Source: Streptomyces sp. NBC_01314
GTDB lineage: Bacteria > Actinomycetota > Actinomycetes > Streptomycetales > Streptomycetaceae
Assembly: GCF_041435215.1 (NCBI RefSeq)
Contig: NZ_CP108394.1
Location: forward strand, 6,944,001 to 7,008,000
Length of the DNA: 64,000 bases
Reading direction: 5' to 3'
Made by a program: the position numbers and the translations under genes
The notes under the pieces: model-generated
Database searches by the model: none
The model's input: only the letters and a program-made list of their open reading frames with translations
What the model was told of the DNA's origin: nothing
Shown: positions 24,993 through 31,449 of the stretch, piece by piece
How positions within the stretch are numbered: position 1 is the first letter of the stretch
Layout of the letters: every line of letters starts with the position of its first letter

Positions 24993-25008
24993 TCGAACAT
25001 ATGCTCGA
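24993..25008 (-). promoter_or_regulatory. Possible LexA/SOS box
   Basis: On the minus strand TCGAGCATATGTTCGA differs at one position from the actinobacterial LexA consensus TCGAACnnnnGTTCGA. It lies in a short AT-richer stretch upstream of the gene starting at 24956. A neighbouring 10-bp palindrome GCACATGTGC (24982-24991) may add a second site. Confidence 0.5.
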
Positions 25009-25095
25009 TTCCACTTCGCAGGATACCCGAAGTGCCTGTGGCGGCCAGGGCAAAAGGGAGGCGGTTCCCGGCCACCTCCACCGCACGGCCAAGGC

Positions 25096-25242
25096 TCACG
25101 CCACCTCGTACGAGCCGCCGCCCCGGACGATGTTGCCGTTCGCCCGGGCGAACCCGAGCAGCACGCCGCTGTCGAGCCGGCCGAGGTGGGGGGTGAGGCC
25201 GAGACCGGACCCCACGGCGTGTACGTCGTCGCTCGGAGGCAT
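25096..25242 (-). CDS. Small hypothetical tail-cluster protein (48 aa)
   Basis: ATG 25242 to TGA 25096 encodes 48 residues (MPPSDDVHAVGSGLGLTPHL, then GRLDSGVLLGFARANGNIVR, ending GGGSYEVA). Composition and codon use look coding, whereas the competing 104-residue frame over the same DNA is Arg/Pro-rich and shadow-like. It starts 21 bp after the chaperone stop. No function is recognised. Confidence 0.45.
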   Translation of the reverse strand: MPPSDDVHAVGSGLGLTPHLGRLDSGVLLGFARANGNIVRGGGSYEVA

Positions 25243-25263
25243 TCGAGAACTCGGGATGGGAAC

Positions 25264-25701
25264 TCATGAGAAGAACTGGGCCAGTTCGGTGGGTGTCGGG
25301 TTGGGTCTCGGCTCGGCGGACGGTGACGTGGCCGCGCCGGCCGTGGGCGCCGGTCCGGTCCGTTCGTCCTCCGCCGTCGCCGGGCGTGGCACCGGCTGCG
25401 GGTAGTCCAGCGGGTCCGCGTCCTCGTCCCGGTTCACCGTGGCGAACATCCAGTTCGCCTCCGCGAGCTGATCGACGACGGACGCCAGCAGATAGTCGGC
25501 GACGGACCAGTGGGAGGCCTCGCCGTGGATGTCCTGGAGGGTCGCGCTGTCGCGTGGCAGGTGCTTGACCAGCACCGCGAGCCGACGGGAGGAGAGCCGG
25601 CCGCGGTGCCAGTCGAGCAGGTCCACGCCGTAGTGGCGGAGCAGGTCCGCTTCGAGGGCCTCGGCGTGTTCGTCGACGAACTCGCCGAGGCTCAGCCTTC
25701 C
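25264..25701 (-). CDS. Tail assembly chaperone T region (made as GT fusion)
   Basis: The reading frame in the -1 phase relative to the G gene. It continues LSLGEFVDEHAEALEADLLR, HYGVDLLDWHRGRLSSRRLA and VLVKHLPRDSATLQDIHGEA, a pattern of the actinophage DUF5361-type chaperone extension. The C-terminal 45 residues are Pro/Thr-rich. It has no good start of its own; a GTG at 25626 lies well inside the conserved region. It is therefore best read as the extension of the G protein by -1 frameshifting at 25698-25704, giving a fusion of about 238 residues. GT chaperones coat the tape measure and recruit tube protein during tail assembly. Confidence 0.75.
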   Translation of the reverse strand, partial: GRLSLGEFVDEHAEALEADLLRHYGVDLLDWHRGRLSSRRLAVLVKHLPRDSATLQDIHGEASHWSVADYLLASVVDQLAEANWMFATVNRDEDADPLDYPQPVPRPATAEDERTGPAPTAGAATSPSAEPRPNPTPTELAQFFS

Positions 25702-25979
25702 CCCAGGCCGAGCCCGGTCTCCTTGCCGTACGCCTCCATGATCGCGGCGATGTCCTGCATGGTGACGTCGAGGCGGTCGAACCGCTCGTACTGGGCGTCG
25801 CCCAGCAGGACGCGCAGCAGACCGTCCACGTCGTTGTCGTCGAGGTCGCGCAGGGCGCGCGCGGTCTTACGGGTCAGCTCGGTGGGGAGCGTGAAGGTGT
25901 CTCCCTCGATGGTGAAGGACCAGGCGCGGCCGAGCGCCTCCTGCCGCTGGGCACGGGCGGCGCCGACGTCGAATGCCAT
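25692..25979 (-). CDS. Tail assembly chaperone G
   Basis: A 95-residue protein (MAFDVGAARAQRQEALGRAW, TLPTELTRKTARALRDLDDN, LLGDAQYERFDRLDVTMQDI) ending GLGLGEG. Size, acidic helical nature and position directly after the major tail protein gene and before the tape-measure region are those of siphovirus chaperone G. A GGGGGAA slippery heptamer lies just before its stop codon and allows a -1 shift into the T frame. Confidence 0.8.
   Translation of the reverse strand: MAFDVGAARAQRQEALGRAWSFTIEGDTFTLPTELTRKTARALRDLDDNDVDGLLRVLLGDAQYERFDRLDVTMQDIAAIMEAYGKETGLGLGEG
25698..25704 (-). promoter_or_regulatory. Programmed -1 frameshift slippery site (GGGGGAA)
   Basis: The minus-strand heptamer G-GGG-GAA is read in the zero frame as CTG GGG GAA GGC TGA; slipping back one base gives AGG CTG AGC and enters the conserved T frame. 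-1 slippage between G and T chaperone genes is a conserved feature of long-tailed phages (established). Confidence 0.7.
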
Positions 25980-26111
25980 GGAGCTACTCCTTGTTCGTGA
26001 CTCGCGTGGTGGGTGTGGTGACGGAGGTGGCGGGCGGGCCGGGGAAGGGGGAAGATCCCGGCCCGCCCGCCGGAGAGGCCACCGCCCGGGGGTGGGGCGG
26101 TGGCCGGTGGA

Positions 26112-26690
26112 TCAGGAGGCCGTGCTGTACGCCGGGTCCTTCATCAGGAAGCTGGCCAGCGGCTTGGTGTTGTCGACCGACAGCGCGGTGAAGGTGACAC
26201 CGAGCTTGATGGAGCCGGTGCGGGTCAGCGACAGCTCCTCGGTCTCGGTGACCTGGCCCCGCGAGACGACGAAGCGGTACGTGATGGCCGTCCCGTCGCT
26301 GAACTCGATGCCCAGGGCCTTCTCGTTGAACTTCGGGTCGGCGGACAGGTCGTACTTGTAGATGCCGGAGTTGGCGGCCGTCTCCGCGACGGCGTCACCG
26401 CCCATGAAGAACGGCAGGGTGTCCTCGTTCAGCTGGAGCAGCTGGAACTTCACCGTCAGGTCGCGGTCCGAGTAGATGAACCGGGCCGGGGACACGGACT
26501 GCCAGGTCTCGACCGGGTCGAGCTTGTCCTTCTTCGCCAGCTTGATGCCGTCCTGGGAGGTGTAGCCGAGGTCCTTCCAGCCGGCCGCCCACGCGGTGGC
26601 GACATCGGTCGGCGCGGTCGTCCCGACCGGGGCGACCAGAATCCGCCCGGTACCGGCGACACGGATCTCGTTGGCGTTGGTGCCTGCCAT
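26112..26690 (-). CDS. Major tail (tube) protein
   Basis: A 192-residue protein resembling actinophage tail tube proteins: MAGTNANEIRVAGTGRILVA, GWKDLGYTSQDGIKLAKKDK, PVETWQSVSPARFIYSDRDL, LNEDTLPFFMGG and SVDNTKPLASFLMKDPAYST. It would polymerise as hexamer rings into the tail tube. It is followed by the chaperone gene pair and preceded by the tail terminator gene, the canonical order. A 26-bp direct repeat lies in the 100-bp gap upstream. Confidence 0.88.
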   Translation of the reverse strand: MAGTNANEIRVAGTGRILVAPVGTTAPTDVATAWAAGWKDLGYTSQDGIKLAKKDKLDPVETWQSVSPARFIYSDRDLTVKFQLLQLNEDTLPFFMGGDAVAETAANSGIYKYDLSADPKFNEKALGIEFSDGTAITYRFVVSRGQVTETEELSLTRTGSIKLGVTFTALSVDNTKPLASFLMKDPAYSTAS

Positions 26691-26733
26691 GCGTAACTCC
26701 TTGGGAGAGATGAATACAGAGGGGTATTGGTGC

Positions 26734-26793
26734 TGCTCTCACGTGCTGCGCTCGGGTGTTGCTCTCACGTGCTGCGCTCGGGTGTTGCTCTCA
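26734..26793. repeat. 26-bp tandem direct repeat, about 2.3 copies
   Basis: Two perfect 26-bp copies at 26734-26759 and 26760-26785, plus the first 8 bases of a third copy that runs into the stop of the tail terminator gene. The unit contains CTCACGTGCTGCGCTCGGG. It lies between the tail terminator and tube genes. Confidence 0.85.
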
Positions 26794-27198
26794 GGCGGGA
26801 CGGACGTGCAGTCGGACGGTCGCGTAGTAGCGATTCGCGGCGGCCCGGTTCCAGTCCGGCAGCCAGCGGGGCCCATCCGCCTCGACCACATCCGCGACGT
26901 ACGCCGTCCCGTACGACGTCCCCCGCAAGGCGAGCAGCGCGGAACGGACCGTCAGGGCGAGCGTGTGCGCCGCCGTCTTGGTGGGCCCGTAGACCTCGAA
27001 GTCCACGAGCGGCTGGTCCAGACGCAGGTCGTCCACCCAGGCCCCGCCGGCGCGGGAGACCAGGACGACCCGCTGTGTGCCGTCGAACCCGCCGGGCGGA
27101 ACGTTGTCCACGGTCGCGGTGGAGAGTTCGGGGCGGTCGGTCAGGAAGTCGACGACGAGTCGTTCGACATCCGGGAAGGTGACCGTCGGATCGGCCAC
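26791..27198 (-). CDS. Tail terminator / tail completion protein
   Basis: A 135-residue protein started at GTG 27198 with GGGAGG upstream. It has the minor-tail/terminator pattern FPDVERLVVDFLTDRPELST, VPPGGFDGTQRVVLVSRAGG, VDFEVYGPTKTAAHTLALTV and NRYYATVRLHVRPA, like gpU/HK97 gp10-type proteins (DUF3168-like). It caps the tube and in phage joins it to the head connector. Here it is the first gene of the structural operon; the genes that should precede it in a phage (capsid, connector) are absent. A 20-bp operator lies 92 bp upstream. Confidence 0.75.
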   Translation of the reverse strand: MADPTVTFPDVERLVVDFLTDRPELSTATVDNVPPGGFDGTQRVVLVSRAGGAWVDDLRLDQPLVDFEVYGPTKTAAHTLALTVRSALLALRGTSYGTAYVADVVEADGPRWLPDWNRAAANRYYATVRLHVRPA

Positions 27199-27289
27199 GG
27201 TGAGACCTCCCTTCTTGTGTCGGAGGTATGCGAAACGGCGGGGCCGTGTCCCTGGGGGCACAGCTCCGCCGCTGCACCAACTGTGACAC

Positions 27290-27309
27290 GTTGCGAGCGC
27301 GCGCGCAAC
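27290..27309. promoter_or_regulatory. GTTGCG-type operator upstream of tail operon
   Basis: GTTGCGAGCGCGCGCGCAAC is a near-perfect palindrome (arms GTTGCG and CGCAAC) upstream of the first tail gene. The same arms with identical spacing recur at 28632-28651. It is probably bound by the XRE protein encoded at 28853 (inference). Confidence 0.6.
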
Positions 27310-27352
27310 TAATTGTTCCCGCGGGTCTGTCGGACGGTCCCCGGACGCACGT

Positions 27353-27384
27353 CGCCCCACCACACCCGGAGGTGTGGCGGGGCG
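27353..27384. terminator. Strong hairpin ending the HTH operon
   Basis: CGCCCCACCACACC-CGGA-GGTGTGGCGGGGCG forms a 14-bp stem with one mismatch. It lies downstream of the zinc-ribbon/HTH gene pair and upstream of the tail promoter region, so it probably insulates the two minus-strand operons. Confidence 0.7.
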
Positions 27385-27427
27385 AAGACGTTCGGTGTGT
27401 GGAGACGCTCGGTGGGCGAGGTGTTCA

Positions 27428-27487
27428 GTGGGGGCGGACCTCGGTACTGCCGGTGGTCGGTGGGGGCGGACCTCGGTACTGCCGGTG
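27428..27487. repeat. 28-bp direct repeat, two copies
   Basis: Two perfect 28-bp copies at 27428-27455 and 27460-27487, separated by GTCG. The unit contains GGGGGCGGACCTCGGTACTG. They end 5 bp before the stop of the small HTH gene. Confidence 0.85.
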
Positions 27488-27492
27488 TTCTC

Positions 27493-27711
27493 TCAGCCGC
27501 GTCGGGCACGCCCCCGCGTGGCCCGCTCCGCCGCGAACACGTCCTCCAGCCGGTAGAGATGGGTCCGCCCCTGCCGTCCGGTGGCCTCCAGATGGCCCAG
27601 CTGAACCCATTTCCGTACGGTCGCGGGGGCCACCCCCGCCTCGGTCGCCGCGGCGGCACCGGTCACCAGCGTGGGAGAGGAACCGGTCGGCCCCGCGAGG
27701 GAGTTCCCCAT
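27493..27711 (-). CDS. Small MerR/excisionase-like HTH protein
   Basis: A 72-residue protein with a helix-turn-helix reading ATEAGVAPATVRKWVQLGHL followed by EATGRQGRTHLYRLEDVFAA, the excisionase/helix_turn_helix_17 pattern (residues about 18-60). It is translationally coupled (ATGA) to the zinc-ribbon gene upstream. With no integrase in the window it is more likely a regulator of the tail operon than an excisionase (inference). Confidence 0.8.
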   Translation of the reverse strand: MGNSLAGPTGSSPTLVTGAAAATEAGVAPATVRKWVQLGHLEATGRQGRTHLYRLEDVFAAERATRGRARRG

Positions 27712-28493
27712 CAGGCGGCCCCCGCCGCGGCCGAGCCACGGGTTCCGCCGGTGTCGACCCGCCCAGCGATCTCGTCGGCGTCGATCAGCGCGGCTATCTC
27801 GTCCGCGTCGGCCCCCGCGTCCGCCGCGAGCTGCGCCCAGCCGGTCTCCGTCCAGCTGTGCCGGTGGGCGGTGTTGTCATCGCACGGGCACTCCTCGTCG
27901 GTGCAACGGCACCCGGGGTTGACGCACAGGACCGTGCGCCAGGCCGGCATGGCCCGCAGGGAGACCGAATCGCACCACGGGCAACGGCCGTTGACGCGGA
28001 CCAGGGTCTCGGGGTCGCCGAGCGTACGGCCGCAGCGGCGGGCCATCCGGCGGCACTCGTCGAGGACGTGCCGGGCGAGTACGGGATCCCCGGCGGCATC
28101 GTCGAGCAGAGCGGCGATCCGGGACAGCCGCTGCGGTACGTCCGCGCGCGGGGGGCGGCCGAGCCCGAGTTTCTCCCGCACCGCCTCCTCCAGTTCGACC
28201 ACCCCGTCGGTGATGTCCCGGACGGCGTCGGAGACATGGAGGCGGATCGGGGCGGCGCTCGTGCCCAGTGGGGCGAGACCGTGCTGTTCGCCGAGCAGTG
28301 CCTCGGCACGCTCCGCGGAGTCCCGTTCGCCCAGGGCGCGGAGCGCGCCCGTGCCCAGCGGTGGGCGGGAACGGGTCCCGGCGCCCGGCCGGCCAGGCGC
28401 CAACTCCCGCAGCAGCTCGGGGAACTGGCGCCGCAGGATGTCGATCCAGCGGGCGGCGCGGGCGGTGTGCTGGGCGGCGAGGCCTGAGGTCAT
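27711..28493 (-). CDS. Zinc-ribbon-containing phage-type protein
   Basis: A 260-residue protein; ATG 28493 with GGAG upstream. The N-terminal two thirds are helical (HTARAARWIDILRRQFPELL, VSDAVRDITDGVVELEEAVR, LLDDAAGDPVLARHVLDECR). A Cys cluster follows (CPWC, then CVNPGCRCTDEECPC, about residues 168-205), likely two zinc-binding knuckles, and an acidic C-terminus (DADEIAALIDADEIAGRVDT). Proteins of this layout are common in actinobacterial prophages and integrative elements and have no assigned role. It lies upstream of the HTH gene and behind GTTGCG-type operators, so it is probably an early gene of the element. Confidence 0.65.
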   Translation of the reverse strand: MTSGLAAQHTARAARWIDILRRQFPELLRELAPGRPGAGTRSRPPLGTGALRALGERDSAERAEALLGEQHGLAPLGTSAAPIRLHVSDAVRDITDGVVELEEAVREKLGLGRPPRADVPQRLSRIAALLDDAAGDPVLARHVLDECRRMARRCGRTLGDPETLVRVNGRCPWCDSVSLRAMPAWRTVLCVNPGCRCTDEECPCDDNTAHRHSWTETGWAQLAADAGADADEIAALIDADEIAGRVDTGGTRGSAAAGAA

Positions 28494-28852
28494 GGTGGAC
28501 ACACTCCGATCTAGGGCAACCAGGAGCCTTCGGTGGCGGAAGTCGACCGACGGCAACCAAGAGCTGGGGCGGCGGCAACTGAAGGGAAAGGAGAGTCTCC
28601 TGTTGTTGCGAGCCCGCACACAGCTTCACATGTTGCGATCTCGCGCGCAACGGAGATCGAGGATCATCTCGACAGTCGGAGTGGAGGGGCGCCGAAAATC
28701 GGCCGACGGCCGGTTCGAGGCGGATCGAGGTCAGAACGCGGCCGGATTGACGAATGGCCCTCTCTGAACCTTTACTCGTGCGTGCGCGCAACTGCATAGT
28801 TCGCGTGCGCACGACCGTTAAGGTGGGGGGCAGCTGAGGGGAGCGTCCACAC
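28494..28852. promoter_or_regulatory. Divergent control region of the tail element
   Basis: This 359-bp gene-free stretch holds the operators: a half-matching site at 28605-28624 (GTTGCGAGCCCGCACACAGC), a full site at 28632-28651 (GTTGCGATCTCGCGCGCAAC), and a large imperfect inverted repeat at 28777-28813 (CGTGCGTGCGCG ... CGCGTGCGCACG). The first two precede the minus-strand zinc-ribbon gene and the last precedes the XRE gene. The rest is AT-richer than coding DNA. Confidence 0.6.
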
Positions 28853-29317
28853 ATGAAGAGCGATGCCGAACGCATCGACGAGTTCGCAGCCTGGATCGAA
28901 GGCGTGATGCGGGCGCGTGGGTACGACATCGACAGCCCGCGCGGCGGCGGCAAGACCAAACTCGCCGAGGACGCGGGGGTGCACCGGGCGGCCATCACCC
29001 GGCTGCTGCAACGCCAGAGCATGCCTGACCTGGAGACCATGCGGGGCCTGTCCCGCGCGCTCGGCATCCCGGTCCGGGATGTCCTGATCCGATCGGGCAA
29101 GCTGACCGAGCAGGATCTGCCTCAGGCCCCGGCGCCACCCGAGACCGGTACGGTCCCCGGCGACCAGGCGCTCTCCGCCGAACAGGCGGCGACCGCGCTC
29201 GGCATCCCGGAACACCTCCGGGCGGCCTTCGTGCAGATCACCGAACAGCTCAGACTCGGCACGGCCGCCGGCCCGGCGATCCCGGAGGCGGGCGCGGACG
29301 GGCAGGCGGGCACCTGA
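28853..29317 (+). CDS. XRE-family repressor of the tail element
   Basis: A 154-residue regulator. The N-terminal domain (about 5-80; AERIDEFAAWIEGVMRARGY, KTKLAEDAGVHRAAITRLLQ, DLETMRGLSRALGIPVRDVL) is a Cro/CI-type helix-turn-helix. The C-terminal part (about 95-150) has ALSAEQAATALGIPEHLRAA and may mediate oligomerisation. GAGGGGAG lies 10 bases before the ATG. It is divergent from the minus-strand phage genes, the place of a phage immunity repressor, and the palindromes around it are its likely targets. No RecA-cleavable protease domain is visible. Confidence 0.88.
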   Translation: MKSDAERIDEFAAWIEGVMRARGYDIDSPRGGGKTKLAEDAGVHRAAITRLLQRQSMPDLETMRGLSRALGIPVRDVLIRSGKLTEQDLPQAPAPPETGTVPGDQALSAEQAATALGIPEHLRAAFVQITEQLRLGTAAGPAIPEAGADGQAGT

Positions 29318-29504
29318 GTCGAACGCTCCCGGACGCCCGGCCCTCACGGGGGTGGGGTCTGGCGTCGGACGGGAAGCAGCTCCACCGAGGGGGCGGCGCA
29401 CTGCGCCGGCCCCTGTTTCGTGTGCCGGGCCGGTTGCGGTGCCCGGCGGAGACGCGGCGCGGAGGTGACGCGGCGCGGAGGTGACGCGGCCCCGGGCAAC
29501 GGCG

Positions 29505-29684
29505 CCCGACCAGGACCGCGGCCACGACGCTGTTGGTAGCCCACAGGGTGGTGGCGGCCAGAAGCGCGGAGGTGAGGGCGGTGGCCGGGATGAGCGTGGC
29601 GCAGGGCCAACGGTCGCCGAGGCGCCCTCCGAAAGAGGTGCCGACCGGCGCGCCGATGCCGAAGCCGAGCATCGCCGGCGGGAT
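29505..29684 (-). pseudogene. MFS transporter fragment
   Basis: Minus-frame residues GFGIGAPVGTSFGGRLGDRW and PCATLIPATALTSALLAATT form a recognisable AraJ-like MFS stretch (one helix, the inter-helix GGRLGDRW loop, the next helix). About 60 residues survive; the N-terminal part and the remaining helices of a roughly 400-residue transporter are missing. It lies divergent from the ScbR-like gene with an ARE-like site between, so the regulator probably once controlled an exporter here. Confidence 0.6.
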
Positions 29685-29703
29685 TGATGGAAAGGCCATC
29701 TAG

Positions 29704-29721
29704 AAACCGCGAGGACGGTTT
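29704..29721. promoter_or_regulatory. ARE-like butyrolactone-receptor operator
   Basis: AAACCG-N6-CGGTTT is a perfect inverted repeat 100 bp upstream of the ScbR-like gene. It matches the core of autoregulatory elements bound by ArpA/ScbR-type receptors (known consensus CGGTTT arm). Confidence 0.6.
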
Positions 29722-29820
29722 GATAATCTGGTTCACGCGAGGGAATGGACGGAAGGGTCCGGCGGGGGGTCCCGAGCACATAGATCCACACAGGTCCCCT
29801 GCGTAGTGACGGAGCGCCCC

Positions 29821-30471
29821 ATGGCCAAACAGGAGCGCGCGGTGCGCACGCGCAACGCGCTGATCGAGTCCGCTGCCGAGCTGTTCGACCGGGACGGTTT
29901 CGAGACGGCGTCCCTCGCCATGATCAGTGCCCGGGCCGGGGTGAGCAGCGGGGCGCTGCGGTTCCACTTCGCCGGCAAGGCGGATCTCGCCGACGCGGTC
30001 GGCCGGGCGGCGGCCGTGCGCCTCGACCGGATCACCGTCCAGGAGGCCGAGGACACCCTCCAGACACTCATCGACGCCACCTACGCCCTCGTCGGCGGCC
30101 TCGGCCACGACACCGTCCTGCGTGCCGGGTTCGACCTGAGCGACGGGCTCGGCCGGGCGGGTGCGGGGGTGCGCCGGGCCTGGCAGGAGTGGGTCGAGGA
30201 CGTGCTGGCGCGGGCCGCCGCGGAGGGCGCCCTCGCGCGTGGTGTCTCCGCCGAGGACGCGGCGGTCGTCGTCGTCGCGGCGACCGCCGGGCTCGAATCC
30301 CTCGGCCGCCGCGACCCCCGCTGGCTCTCCCCCGACTCCCTCGCCCGCTTCTGGCGGCTGCTGCTGCCGCGCCTGGCCCGTACGTCGGCGCTGCACACAC
30401 TGGTGCCGTCGGGGACGGGGACGGGGACGGGGACCGGCGCCGACGGCACTGGCCCGCGGGGCGTCGGCTGA
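29821..30471 (+). CDS. ScbR/ArpA-type TetR regulator 1
   Basis: A 216-residue TetR-fold protein, start MAKQERAVRTRNALIESAAE at ATG 29821 (GGAG 7 bases upstream); an in-frame GTG at 29806 is less well placed. The HTH (ETASLAMISARAGVSSGALR then FHFAGKADLADAV) is typical of gamma-butyrolactone receptors, as is VTAGLESLGRRDP-like spacing in the C-terminal ligand domain (AATAGLESLGRRDPRWLSPD). No AfsA-type butyrolactone synthase is in the window, so it may be a pseudo-receptor. It is convergent with a paralogue and next to the peptide cluster, which it probably regulates. The C-terminus carries a Gly/Thr repeat (SGTGTGTGTGADGTG). Confidence 0.88.
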   Translation: MAKQERAVRTRNALIESAAELFDRDGFETASLAMISARAGVSSGALRFHFAGKADLADAVGRAAAVRLDRITVQEAEDTLQTLIDATYALVGGLGHDTVLRAGFDLSDGLGRAGAGVRRAWQEWVEDVLARAAAEGALARGVSAEDAAVVVVAATAGLESLGRRDPRWLSPDSLARFWRLLLPRLARTSALHTLVPSGTGTGTGTGADGTGPRGVG

Positions 30472-30792
30472 CAGGGGGCCGTGTCAAGCCGCCGAGGATG
30501 AGGGCGGGGCGAGGGCGAGGGCGAAACCGGGGCGAGGCCGAGGCCGAGGCCGAGGCCGAAGGCGAGGGGCTTCGTCACCGGGACGCCTCTGCCCAGCCGT
30601 TCAGGTCCGGTTTTCGGGGCCGACCATCGGGGCCGACCATCGGGGCCGACCATCGGGTCCGGCTCTGCCTGGTCCGGCTCATGCCCGGTCCGCTCATGCC
30701 CGGTCCGCTCATGCCCGGTCCGGCTCCGCCGTGCCTGCGCACCCAGCTCCCCGCAGGGCCTCTGCGTAACGATGGCGTCCCCAGGGGTCGAG
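30472..30792. repeat. Convergent spacer with three tandem-repeat tracts
   Basis: A 321-bp spacer between the two receptor-like genes. It contains a GAGGCC-type tract (about 30531-30565), three perfect 13-bp units GGGGCCGACCATC at 30616-30654, and three perfect 15-bp units GCTCATGCCCGGTCC at 30677-30721. No gene is supported in it; a terminator function is possible. Confidence 0.8.
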
Positions 30793-31449
30793 TCAGAGCC
30801 TCGGCGCGGGTGTTCCCGGGCCGGTCCACCGTGTGCCGCCCGGTGACAGGGTTGCGAGGGCCTCGGGTGTGGCCAGGCGGGGGAGGACGAGTTCCCAGAA
30901 GCGGGTGAGGGCGGGGCGGGAGAGCCACTCGGGGTCGGTGCGGCCGAGCACTTCGAGGCCGGTGGTGGCCGCGACGAGGGAGGCGATGGCGTCGGCGCGG
31001 GAGACACCGTCGGCGAGGAGCCCCTCCCGCTTCGCCTCCGTGAGCAGTCGGTGCACGCAAGTCCCCCACTCGCGGCTCAGGTCCAGGTCCAGATGGGTAC
31101 GGCACGCCTCGTCGTCGCTCAGTCGCGAGCCGGCCCGGGCCACCACGTCGCGGCGCAACCGGTCGGCCAGGGCGTGCGAGGCGTCGGTCAGGCGTTGCAG
31201 GGGGTCGAGTCCGGGGCGCCGGGTCGCCACGTGGGCCGCCCGGCGCAGACTTTCGGCGGCCGCCGCCTGGACCGTCACGGCCACGGCCGCCTTGTTGGCG
31301 AAGTGGAAGTGCAGGGCGCCGGGGGTGACCGCCGCGCCCGCGCTGATGTCCGCCAGTTTCGCCTGTGCGTACCCGTGCCGCTCGAAGACCTCCGCCGCCG
31401 AGCGGACGAGCGAGTGGCGGGTGCGCAGGGCGCGTTCCTGCTTCAGCAC
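30793..31449 (-). CDS. ScbR/ArpA-type TetR regulator 2
   Basis: A 218-residue protein from GTG 31449, chosen because GGAGGAG sits just upstream and the start VLKQERALRTRHSLVRSAAE then aligns with its paralogue (MAKQERAVRTRNALIESAAE). The HTH reads LADISAGAAVTPGALHFHFA; the ligand domain includes AATTGLEVLGRTDPEWLSRP. It is a second butyrolactone-receptor-like regulator, convergent with the first and divergent from the StrR-type activator gene. An excellent ARE-like site (31489-31512) covers its own promoter region. Confidence 0.88.
   Translation of the reverse strand: MLKQERALRTRHSLVRSAAEVFERHGYAQAKLADISAGAAVTPGALHFHFANKAAVAVTVQAAAAESLRRAAHVATRRPGLDPLQRLTDASHALADRLRRDVVARAGSRLSDDEACRTHLDLDLSREWGTCVHRLLTEAKREGLLADGVSRADAIASLVAATTGLEVLGRTDPEWLSRPALTRFWELVLPRLATPEALATLSPGGTRWTGPGTPAPRL

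Larger units (their letters stand above)
29318..29820. other. Gene-poor spacer with MFS remnant and ARE-like site
   Basis: A 503-bp stretch between the XRE gene and the first butyrolactone-receptor-like gene. It contains a short repeat (gcggcgcggaggtgac, about 29455-29485), a truncated MFS transporter remnant and an ARE-like inverted repeat, described separately. No other coding sequence is supported. Confidence 0.7.

Noticed and set aside
24953..25267. A 104-residue minus-strand frame with ATGA and GTGA overlaps
   Set aside because: Its first half is Arg/Pro-rich shadow-like sequence; the 48-residue frame over the same DNA has more protein-like composition.
16248..28493. Contractile injection system (eCIS or R-type tailocin)
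   Set aside because: No sheath, baseplate wedge, spike or AAA ATPase of the eCIS type; tube, chaperone frameshift and tape measure fit a non-contractile tail.
16248..29317. Complete prophage
   Set aside because: No integrase, terminase, portal, capsid, head-tail connector or replication genes and no evident attachment sites.
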